Under the pieces are notes generated by a model. The model worked only from the letters and a program-made list of their open reading frames with translations. It did no database searches and was not told the origin of the DNA. The position numbers and the translations under genes were made by a program. This document shows positions 7,179 through 14,828 of a DNA stretch of 64,000 bases, in pieces (within the stretch, counting starts at the first letter, position 1; the number at the start of each line of letters is the position of its first letter). The stretch comes from Pelotomaculum sp. PtaB.Bin104 (GTDB lineage: Bacteria > Bacillota > Desulfotomaculia > Desulfotomaculales > Pelotomaculaceae). Location of the stretch: the NCBI GenBank assembly GCA_002067205.1, contig MVQL01000245.1, positions 1-64,000 of the forward strand, in the 5' to 3' direction.

Positions 7179-8819
7179 ATGATGCATTATTACCGGGCAC
7201 ATGTTTTAGTCTGCACGGGGTCGACCTGTGTTGAATCGGGCTGCCGTGAAATCAAGGAGGCTCTCGCGAAAGGGATCAGAGAGCATCATTTGGAAAATGA
7301 AGTCCAGCTGATCGAAACCGGCTGCATGGGCCTTTGTGATCTGGGCCCGCGTTTGATCATTTATCCGGAGGGAGTAGCTTACTGCCGCGTGCAACCTGAA
7401 GACGCGGCAGAAGTGGTCAGCGAGCACCTGTTAAAAGGCCGGATTGTGGACCGGCTGGTATACCGTGATGCAGAAACAAAAAAACCAATTCCTTTAATCA
7501 AGGACTTTCCTTTCCTAGCCAGGCAAACCAAAATCGCCCTGCGCAACGCCGGCTTTATTAACCCGGAGGATATTGAGGAATATATTGCCAGCGAGGGCTA
7601 TTCCGCACTGGCCAAGGCCCTGTCCGGCATGACCCCGGCGGAGGTAATCTCTGAGCTGAAGAAGTCCGGCCTGCGGGGCAGGGGCGGTGCCGGCTTTAGC
7701 ACCGGCTTAAAGTGGGAGTTTACCGCTAATGCCACTGGAATACAAAAGTACGTGGTTTGCAATGGCGACGAGGGAGACCCGGGCGCCTTCATGGATCGGT
7801 CTGTCTTAGAGGGGGACCCGCACTCCGTGATCGAGGCAATGGCCATCGCCGGCTATGCGGTAGGCGCTGATCAGGGCTACCTCTACATCCGGGCGGAATA
7901 CCCGCTGGCCGTGGAAAGGATACGCCATGCCATTGGCCAGGCCCGCCTGAATGTGGGTATTGATTATGAGTCAATGGCAGAGTTGGGCGCAATTGTTGGC
8001 TCCGGCGGTCTGATTGTTATGGACGAAGACACCTATATGGTCGACCTGGCCAAGTTTTTCACTGAATTCTGCCAGGAGGAGTCCTGCGGCAAGTGCGCTC
8101 CCTGCCGGATCGGGACCAAGCGGATGCTGGACATACTGGTCAGAATTACCCAGGGACAGGGTCAAGAGGGGGATATCGAAACCCTGATCGAACTGGGTCA
8201 GTATATGAAGAACAACGCCCTGTGCGGTTTGGGGCAAACTGCTCCCAACCCCGTGCTGAGCACCATCCGCTACTTCAGGCATGAATATGAGGCGCATATC
8301 CGTGACAAGCGCTGTCCGGCCTCTGTCTGCGCTGACTTATTTGATTCGCCCTGCCAGAATACCTGCCCGGCCGGGGTGGATGCACCGATTTATATGGATC
8401 ATATCCGGAACGGGCGCTACCTGGAAGCCTACCTGGAAGTCCGGAGGGAAAACCCCTTCCCGGCAGTTTGCGGCCGTGTGTGCGACCACCCGTGTGAGGC
8501 CAAGTGCCGCCGCGCGACGCTGGACGAACCCATTGCCATCAGGAGCCTTAAGCGCTTTGCCTTCGATTGGGTCTATGAGCATAATGATAAAGGCTTTCCG
8601 GTGGAAGCTGTGGCAAAAAGTACCGGCAAGCAGGTGGCAGTCATCGGCGGCGGGCCGGCCGGCCTTACCGCGGCGTACTACCTGGCTAAAGTAGGCCACA
8701 AGGTAACAGTATATGAAGCAATGCCCTTTGCCGGCGGGATGCTGAAGGTGGGGATTCCCGATCACCGACTAATAAGCATGTCATTGTTCAAACCGCCCCG
8801 GCAGTGCGGGTGGCCATAG
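7179..8819 (+). CDS. hndC: HndC-like NuoF-GltD fusion with internal deletion and lost C-terminus
   Basis: Diaphorase subunit that would oxidise or reduce NAD(P)H, here broken. Domains in order: thioredoxin-like [2Fe-2S] (C12, C17, C49, C53); NuoF NAD/flavin part (GLRGRGGAGFSTG, 164-176; CNGDEGDPGAFMDR, 194-207); 4Fe-4S part (ESCGKCAPCR, 301-310, and ALCGLGQ); GltD-like Fe-S (C-rich, 379-443) and FAD loop VAVIGGGPAGLTAAYY (487-501). At residue 256 AIGQAR is followed directly by LNVGIDYES: the FMN motif GAGAxxCGEETAL and the SLBB domain, about 150 residues, are missing in frame. After GIPDHRL (531) the GltD part stops and 15 unrelated residues follow from entry into the hndD frame. Start chosen after AGGAGG. 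Probably non-functional. Confidence 0.8.
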   Translation: MMHYYRAHVLVCTGSTCVESGCREIKEALAKGIREHHLENEVQLIETGCMGLCDLGPRLIIYPEGVAYCRVQPEDAAEVVSEHLLKGRIVDRLVYRDAETKKPIPLIKDFPFLARQTKIALRNAGFINPEDIEEYIASEGYSALAKALSGMTPAEVISELKKSGLRGRGGAGFSTGLKWEFTANATGIQKYVVCNGDEGDPGAFMDRSVLEGDPHSVIEAMAIAGYAVGADQGYLYIRAEYPLAVERIRHAIGQARLNVGIDYESMAELGAIVGSGGLIVMDEDTYMVDLAKFFTEFCQEESCGKCAPCRIGTKRMLDILVRITQGQGQEGDIETLIELGQYMKNNALCGLGQTAPNPVLSTIRYFRHEYEAHIRDKRCPASVCADLFDSPCQNTCPAGVDAPIYMDHIRNGRYLEAYLEVRRENPFPAVCGRVCDHPCEAKCRRATLDEPIAIRSLKRFAFDWVYEHNDKGFPVEAVAKSTGKQVAVIGGGPAGLTAAYYLAKVGHKVTVYEAMPFAGGMLKVGIPDHRLISMSLFKPPRQCGWP

Positions 8820-9850
8820 GTGAGACCTTCGGCATGGCCCCCGGCAGTATTGCTACCGGGCAGCTGGTTGCCGGCTTGAAAAGGCTGGGCTTTGACAGGG
8901 TTTTTGATACTGACTTTAGTGCCGACCTGACTATTATGGAAGAAGGCAGCGAGTTGATCGAAAGGGTCACGACCGGCGGTGTCCTGCCGATTATTACATC
9001 GTGCAGCCCGGGTTGGATCAAGTTCATTGAGACTTTCTACCCGTCGCTATTGCCGCACCTTTCCACCTGCAAGTTACCGCAGCAGATTTTCGGAGCGCTG
9101 GCTAAAACTTACTACGCTGAAAAAGAAGGATTAGATCCGGCCAATGTTTATTCGATGTCGATTATGCCCTGTACCGCGAAAAAATTTGAGGCCCAGCGAC
9201 CGGAGATGGACTCCAGCGGCCACCAGGATGTGGACGTGGTTTTGACTACCAGGGAGCTTGGCCGCATGTTTAAGCAGGCGGGGATCGATTTTAGCCACAT
9301 AGCCGAGGAAAAATACGATGATCCGCTGGGCATCTCTACCGGTGCGGCGGTGATCTTCGGCGCGACCGGCGGAGTGATGGAGGCCGCCCTGCGCACCGCC
9401 TATGAGCTGATTACCGGTGAAACCCTGACGTCAGTAGAATTTGTCAACGTGCGTGGCTTGGAAGGGGTTAAGGAAGCCACTGTTAAAGTGGGTGATCTGG
9501 ATGTGAAAGTTGCGGTCGCCCATGGGCTCGGCAACGCCAGACAGTTGATGGACGCTCTGCAAAAAGGCGAGGCAGACTATCACTTCATTGAAATCATGTG
9601 CTGTCCGGGCGGCTGTATTGGCGGAGGGGGCCAGCCGATACCAACCAACCTGGAGATCCGGGGCCAGCGAATTGCGGGTATTTATAATGCTGATGCGAGG
9701 ATGGAACTCCGGAAGTCTCATGAGAACCCTGCCGTACAGCAGTTGTATCAGGAGTTTCTGGGGAAACCGCTGGGACATAAATTTCACGAATTGCTTCATA
9801 CTCATTACACTCCACGAGATAGATATAAAGTAAAAAACACCGCTGATTAA
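8771..9850 (+). pseudogene. hndD: [FeFe]-hydrogenase catalytic subunit HndD, lacking its N-terminus
   Basis: H-cluster domain of the catalytic subunit, which reduces protons or oxidises H2. All three H-cluster motifs are present: TSCSPGW, MPCTAKKFE and EIMCCPGGCIGGGGQP. Homology begins abruptly at NKHVIVQTAPAVR (8771), about 200 residues into a normal protein, so the N-terminal [2Fe-2S] and [4Fe-4S] ferredoxin domains are gone. The sequence joins directly, in a different frame, to the cut GltD domain of hndC. There is no ribosome site for it; the first possible start is a GTG at 8804. The rest is intact to the stop. Confidence 0.8.
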
Positions 9851-9879
9851 AAATAACGGTGCTAGGATTTTTGCCTTGA

Positions 9880-9904
9880 GAAGCCTCCAATATTTGGGGG
9901 CTTC
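9880..9904 (+). terminator. Hairpin after hndD
   Basis: GAAGCCTCCA and TGGGGGCTTC can pair around a short AT loop about 30 bases past the hndD stop. There is no good T-run, so termination is uncertain. The core CCTCCAAYATTTGG resembles the hairpin at 10583. Confidence 0.45.
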
Positions 9905-10370
9905 AAATTATCTCAACAGGCCCCTTATGGGAGGGTACGGCGACGGCTACGGGTGTCTGTAGAAACAATGGAAGAAGCCAGAAAGCCGGGCGGGGTTTGG
10001 CGTAGGGAGTTCATCGGCAATGGATGTGTCAATTTGGTCAGTTTGTTACTGAAAATTCTGTCTATTAAGTCAATAGAAGTTGTTTGATTTATGTGTTAAA
10101 TTTATAGCAGTTAATAAATGAGCATTAATGTATTGTTGTACAATAACGCTGAGATCTGGGCCAACATCCCAGAGCTCATCCTCGAGGGCGTTTATTGTAT
10201 GCCGGCATCGCAACTAGCTATTAACAGAATGACTTTAAGCTTAATGGATCGGGTTGATTACTCCACCTGTCTAGAGGGGCTCAGGCTAGAGATTGCAGGC
10301 CAAGTACATTTTCACCTTAAATAAATAATAAAAACACTTACGGCTTGGAGCCTTTGCATCTAATCATAGC

Positions 10371-10386
10371 AAATTAACGCTAATTA
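10371..10386. promoter_or_regulatory. Second copy of the operator-like palindrome
   Basis: AAATTAACGCTAATTA differs by very little from the perfect palindrome at 5917-5932. It lies upstream of the GH130 gene, about 350 bases away. This suggests that the same regulator could act here, but no promoter could be placed with confidence. Confidence 0.35.
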
Positions 10387-10582
10387 TTATTTAAGTCTAT
10401 TATTATGATGTCATTATAGCCTAAAGGTTAAAGAATGCGAAAATAAGAGCATTATATTCCAAAATCTAAAATGAGGGGATGGAAAAATGGAATTCGCCAA
10501 GCAGGAAGGAAAAAAGACAATATAACTGTATAAATATAGAAAATTTTATTGATATTTGTATGATTATTCAAAAATTTAGGAA

Positions 10583-10601
10583 ACCTCCAACATTTGGAGG
10601 T
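10583..10601. repeat. Palindrome ACCTCCA...TGGAGGT
   Basis: A perfect 7-bp stem with a 5-base loop (ACATT). It shares its core with the hairpin after hndD at 9880-9904, so these may be two copies of a small dispersed palindromic element. Confidence 0.4.
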
Positions 10602-10731
10602 ATTTCATGATCTAATCGATAATGTTATTGTTTTCATTAAGTACTAGTAATATAATGCTGCATAGGTACAATAGAAGTTAAATAATTGATACTGTGTATT
10701 GGAGAGAGATGAAATATGTTAGGGGTAAGCA

Positions 10732-11724
10732 ATGATGATTAACCAGTGGCACTATAAAAAAATTGAACTGTTCCAAAGGTATGCGGAAAATCCAATAATT
10801 ACTGTAAAAAATTGGCCTTACCTGGTCAACGCCGTTTCTAATCCAGGCTCAATAAGGCTTGCCAGTGGAGATACCGTTTTATTGGCTACAGTAGAGAACA
10901 GGCGAGGGACGTCTTTTTTAAATGCCATTCGCAGCGAAGACGGAGTTAGCAAATGGCATATCGAAAAAAAACCTGCTCTTACTCCCGACCCTTTTAAATT
11001 TCCGGAGGAAATGTGGGGGATCAGCAGCCCAAGGATCGTATATTTGAGGGGACTGGTGCAGTTTGCCATTACTTATACCGCATTTTCTGACAGCGGCCCG
11101 TGCATCTCACTGGCCACGACAAAGGATTTCCTGTCCTTTAAAAAGTATGGCAAGATTACACCCGCACCGGATAAAGACGCCTGTATTTTCCCGCGCCAGG
11201 TTAACGGGCGCTGGCTTCTATTGCACCAGCCGGCAGTTAACCACCGGCAAGGTTTACTTAATGAAGCAAATATTTGTCTCTCCTATTCAGAGGATTTAAG
11301 CACGTGGTATGGTACCACCCCATTAATCAAGGCCCGCCTGGGCTCCTGGTGGGATGCTAGTAAAATTGGCCTTTGTACTCCTCCCGTGGAAACTTCGGAA
11401 GGTTGGCTGGTTTTTTATCACGGCATCCGCCATATGGCAGCAGGCTGTATCTACCGGATTGGGGTTGCCCTGCTGGACCTGGACGATCCCGGCCAAGTGC
11501 TTTACCGCAGTGATGAATGGATCTTAGGCCCGAAAGCGCTCTATGAATTAGCGGGGTATGTGAACAATGTAATTTTCCCCTGTGGCTTTGTCTTAGACGA
11601 GAAATCAGGTGATATTCGCTTATATTACGGGGCTGCAGGCAGTTCAATTGCCTTTGCGACAGGAAACATAGTCTGTATCATTGATTGGCTGAAAAAGAAC
11701 ACGGGCAATAGTATTGCCAGTTAG
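10732..11724 (+). CDS. GH130-family glycoside phosphorylase/hydrolase
   Basis: GH130 enzymes act on beta-mannosides, mostly by phosphorolysis of 1,2- or 1,4-linked mannose. The 330-residue length fits one five-blade propeller domain. Family-like parts include ENPIIT near the start, NAVSNPGSIRL, PRIVYLRGLVQFAITYTAFS, VFYHGIR and NNVIFPCG with LYYGAAGS near the end. The block that normally reads GxEDPR reads GISSPR here (about residue 100), so the acidic pair is gone; activity or specificity may differ. GGGGTAAGC precedes tandem ATGs. It is a lone gene with no sugar transporter beside it. Substrate cannot be told. Confidence 0.75.
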   Translation: MMINQWHYKKIELFQRYAENPIITVKNWPYLVNAVSNPGSIRLASGDTVLLATVENRRGTSFLNAIRSEDGVSKWHIEKKPALTPDPFKFPEEMWGISSPRIVYLRGLVQFAITYTAFSDSGPCISLATTKDFLSFKKYGKITPAPDKDACIFPRQVNGRWLLLHQPAVNHRQGLLNEANICLSYSEDLSTWYGTTPLIKARLGSWWDASKIGLCTPPVETSEGWLVFYHGIRHMAAGCIYRIGVALLDLDDPGQVLYRSDEWILGPKALYELAGYVNNVIFPCGFVLDEKSGDIRLYYGAAGSSIAFATGNIVCIIDWLKKNTGNSIAS

Positions 11725-12035
11725 CACTTCACCCCGGTGTCACATACTTTTAGATAGTTTGTTTGTCCTATAATTTAGCGAACAAGATTTTGAGTACTCT
11801 TCACAGGCCGGAGTCCTCATAAACGACGTGCGGGAATTCTGCACGCTAGAAAGTTATAGACGGATGAAATCTGATGTTTGCTGCCTAAGTCGAGAAATCA
11901 ACCCAATGGCTGGATCGGGTGTTATTGTTGAGTGCTAGTGCCTGGACGAAATTCAATAAAAAAGATTGTTAAGTTTTATTGTTAATGTTAAAATAATGAC
12001 ATAATGATATTTAAAACAAATTGAATATTATCTGA
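11725..12035. other. Intergenic region without an assignable gene
   Basis: About 300 bases. One frame reads VLINDVREFCTLESYRRM and looks protein-like, but it has no start or known family. Nothing else was seen. Confidence 0.4.
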
Positions 12036-12117
12036 GGTTATAGGGACTCCTGTAACCAAGGATGGAAAGCTTGTTCTGCGAAGAAGGGTAGTTCCTGCAT
12101 TCAAGGAGTTTAAATAG
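12036..12117 (+). other. Orphan 3' coding tail or hairpin leader
   Basis: GGTTATAGG and CCTGTAACC form a 9-bp stem with a 4-base loop (12036-12057). The same bases in frame 12040 read IGTPVTKDGK, then LVLRRRVVPAFKEFK and a TAG stop, ten bases before a strong terminator. No start codon lies in frame upstream. It is either the last part of a lost gene with its own terminator, or a short non-coding RNA. I could not name a family. Confidence 0.3.
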
Positions 12118-12126
12118 TGGCTGATC

Positions 12127-12166
12127 AGCCCTTTTTTCGCGTACGTGAAAAAGGGCTGTTTTTTAT
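12127..12166 (+). terminator. Strong rho-independent terminator
   Basis: AGCCCTTTTTTCGCG pairs with the following GTACGTGAAAAAGGGCT arm and ends in a T-run at 12159-12164. It closes whatever is transcribed from upstream and isolates the hydrogenase-regulator operon that follows. Confidence 0.8.
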
Positions 12167-12272
12167 TTAAGGAATTAGGCTATCGATGGAGTTAGTCTAT
12201 CCGGTGATAATATAAAACTAAAATAAAAAATATTTAAAGACACTCTAATTGGATTAAAGGGGAGAGAGCATC

Positions 12273-12524
12273 ATGGAAGAGCGCATCGGTTTAATCGGGA
12301 TCATGGTGGAGGATCGGGACAATGCCTCTCAGCGGATTAACAGCATTCTCAACGAGTATAGTAAAATCATTGTTGGCCGCATGGGGATACCTTACCGGGA
12401 GCGAAACCTTTCGGTTATTTCCCTGATTATTGACGGGACGACAGACGAAATTGGCGCCATGACCGGAAAATTGGGCAATATCAAGGGTGTTCAGGTGAAA
12501 ACGGCACTCTTAACGAAAAAGTAA
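12273..12524 (+). CDS. Iron-only hydrogenase system regulator (TM1266 family)
   Basis: An 83-residue ACT/NikR-like protein of the TM1266 family, which is found beside hydEFG and is presumed to control [FeFe]-hydrogenase genes. Recognised by RIGLIGIMVEDRD near the start, INSILNEYSKIIVGRMGIPY in the middle and GKLGNIKGVQVKTALL at the end. GGGGAGAGAGC precedes the ATG. It heads the aspA'-hydF-hydE-hydG group. The palindromes at 5917 and 10371 could be its sites, but that is a guess, as the protein lacks an obvious DNA-binding helix. Confidence 0.85.
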   Translation: MEERIGLIGIMVEDRDNASQRINSILNEYSKIIVGRMGIPYRERNLSVISLIIDGTTDEIGAMTGKLGNIKGVQVKTALLTKK

Positions 12525-12616
12525 ATAGGGAATTAGAGATTAATGAGTTGACGTATTGGTTCAAGACCGGGCTCTTAACGAAATAGTAGCCAGGAAATTG
12601 AAATGAGGTGAACCAC

Positions 12617-13503
12617 TTGGCATACCGTGTGGAAACGGACCTGCTCGGGGAAATGAAGGTGCCATGTGACGCCTACTATGGCATTCATACTATCAGGGCG
12701 GCAGGGAACTTCCCGGTTTCCGGGATGAAGGTGCACCCGGCCCTGATTAAGGCAGTAGCGCAGGTAAAACAGGCGGCGGCGCTGGCCAACATGGGGGCCG
12801 GTCTGCTGGAGCGGAAGACTGGGGAAGCGATTGCCGCTGGCGCGGCTGAGGTGGCTGACGGCGGGCTAGCTGATCAGTTTATCGTTGACGCTTTTCAGGG
12901 CGGCGCCGGCACCTCCATCAATATGAATGCAAATGAGGTAATTGCCAACCGGGCCATTGAGTTTATGGGCGGCAATAAAGGCGATTACCGGCTGGTGCAC
13001 CCGCTGGCGCACGTCAACCTTTCCCAGTCAACCAACGATGTTTTCCCGACCGCCCTGCGTGTGGCTGCGATCAGCATGGTTTTGGAGCTAAGCGAAACTT
13101 TAGCCGGACTCCAGGCCGTCCTCCAGGCCGTCCTCCAGGATAAAGAAGCGGCATTTGCCGGTATCCTTAAATTGGGGCGGACCGAAATGCAGGACGCGTT
13201 GCCCGTGACATTGGGGCAGGAATTCAGCGCCTACGCCGAAGCGGTCGCCAGGGACCGCTGGCGGCTGTACAAGGTGGAGGAGAGACTGCGTCAGGTCAAC
13301 CTTGGAGGGACCGCGGTTGGCACCCACATTTGGGATATGAGCCGGCAGCAGAGCTGGTTAAGCGGGCCAGGAAGGAAAAGAGACGGTTAAGGGAAGTGAT
13401 TCTTGCTTCCGGCCTTTTGACTGAAGATGACCTGGCAGCTATATTCAGGCCGGGTGAGTTAACCAGGCTGGGGATAGCTGGGGCCGGTCGTTTAAAGAGG
13501 TGA
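12617..13503 (+). pseudogene. aspA: Aspartate ammonia-lyase-like gene with deleted centre
   Basis: Fumarase/aspartase superfamily protein, commonly placed inside hydEFG clusters. The N-terminal 235 residues are normal: ETDLLGEMKVPCDAYYGIHT, GGAGTSINMNANEV, HVNLSQSTNDVFPTALR, GRTEMQDALPVTLGQEFSAY and VNLGGTAVGT. Directly after this the frame changes and the C-terminal end follows: HLGYEPAAELVKRA, then VILASGLLTEDDLAAIF and a TGA at 13503. About 190 residues, with the catalytic GSSxMPxKxNP loop, are lost, so it cannot be active. The TTG at 12617 has GAGGTG six bases upstream. Confidence 0.8.
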
Positions 13504-13510
13504 GTTTGTT

Positions 13511-14743
13511 GTGAATACAGGCGCGTTAAATGAGACACCCCGCGGCAGCAGGCTGCATATTGCTATTTTCGGCCGGCGCAACGCCGGCAAATCAAGCCTG
13601 ATCAATGCCCTGACCAACCAGACCATTGCCATCGTTTCCGATGTGCCCGGTACAACTACCGACCCGGTTTACAAGTCGATGGAAATCTTGCCACTCGGGC
13701 CGGTGGTGCTTATTGATACTGCCGGGATTGATGATGTGGGTGAACTGGGTGAGCTAAGGGTAAAAAAGACGGTCGAGGTACTGCATAAGGCAGATTTAAT
13801 GGTGCTGGTGATGGACCCCGCGCTGGGCGCCGGTGACTATGAACTGGATCTGGTCCAAAAGGCAGCTAGTCAGAGTGTACCCGTAGTAGGGGTATTAAAT
13901 AAGGTCGACCTACAGCCGGGGGTAACGCCCGGTGCGTTGGCGGAAAAATTGGGGATTTGGGTAGTGCCGGTCAGTGCGGTTACCAGGCAGGGCATCGAAG
14001 ACTTAAAGAAGGAAATGATCAAGCTTGCACCAAAAGAATGGGCGGCCCCAAGCATCATCGGTGACTTAATTAGCCCGGGCGATACAGTGGTCCTGGTGGT
14101 TCCGATCGACCTGGCGGCCCCCAAGGGCAGGCTGATCCTGCCACAGGTCCAAACAATAAGGGATATTTTGGACAACGACGCCTGCGCCATGGTGGTCAAG
14201 GAGCGGGAATTAAGGCAGGCGCTGGCGGGTCTTAGCCGCAAGCCGAAGCTGGTGGTCACCGACTCGCAGGCCTTTTTAAAGGTAGACGCCGACACCCCGC
14301 CGGACATCCAGCTGACCTCATTTTCAATTTTGTTTGCCCGTTATAAAGGTAATCTGGAGGCTCTGGTGGCCGGGGTACGGGCTGTAGATGCCTTAAAGCC
14401 GGGAGACCGGATCCTGATTGCCGAGGCCTGTACGCACCACCGGGTGGCGGACGATATCGGCACGGTGAAGATCCCCCGCTGGCTGCGCCAGCACGTGGGC
14501 GGTGACCTTAGTTTTGAATGGTCAAGCGGGATTGAAATGCCTGAAAACCTGAGCAATTACCAGTTGGTTATCCATTGCGGCGCTTGTATGATTAACCGCA
14601 AGCAAATGTTGCACCGCATTGCACAGGCGGCCGCGGCCGGGGTACCCATTGTGAATTATGGGGTGTTGATAGCTTACATGCACGGCATTCTGAAAAGAGC
14701 GTTGGGGCCGTTTCCGTCGATTCGCCGGCTGCTTGATGAATAA
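13511..14743 (+). CDS. hydF: [FeFe]-hydrogenase maturation GTPase HydF
   Basis: Scaffold GTPase on which the diiron part of the H-cluster is assembled before delivery to the hydrogenase. 410 residues, full length. GTPase domain: P-loop GRRNAGKS (21-28), G3 DTAGIDD, G4 NKVD. The C-terminal cluster-binding part has EACTHHRVADDIG (about residue 305) and HCGACM (about 355), matching the family's CxH...HCxxC ligands. The GTG start has AGAGGTGA upstream, inside the tail of the broken aspA. It is followed by hydE and hydG. Confidence 0.93.
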   Translation: MNTGALNETPRGSRLHIAIFGRRNAGKSSLINALTNQTIAIVSDVPGTTTDPVYKSMEILPLGPVVLIDTAGIDDVGELGELRVKKTVEVLHKADLMVLVMDPALGAGDYELDLVQKAASQSVPVVGVLNKVDLQPGVTPGALAEKLGIWVVPVSAVTRQGIEDLKKEMIKLAPKEWAAPSIIGDLISPGDTVVLVVPIDLAAPKGRLILPQVQTIRDILDNDACAMVVKERELRQALAGLSRKPKLVVTDSQAFLKVDADTPPDIQLTSFSILFARYKGNLEALVAGVRAVDALKPGDRILIAEACTHHRVADDIGTVKIPRWLRQHVGGDLSFEWSSGIEMPENLSNYQLVIHCGACMINRKQMLHRIAQAAAAGVPIVNYGVLIAYMHGILKRALGPFPSIRRLLDE

Positions 14744-14828
14744 AGGACCAGGGCATAAAGCATTATATCGGCTGTACATTATTTCTGTGAACTGGCCGGG
14801 TACTTGGTGAATAGGGGGTGTCAGGGAC

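Larger units (their letters stand above)
9905..10731. other. Intergenic region with repeated palindromes
   Basis: About 0.8 kb without a gene I can support. Short frames (for instance 10118-10324) have no ribosome site and no recognisable family. It holds a near copy of the hnd operator palindrome (10371-10386) and a second CCTCCAA hairpin (10583-10601). Confidence 0.5.

Noticed and set aside
10118-10324. 68-codon frame after the hydrogenase operon
   Set aside because: No ribosome site, no recognisable motif.
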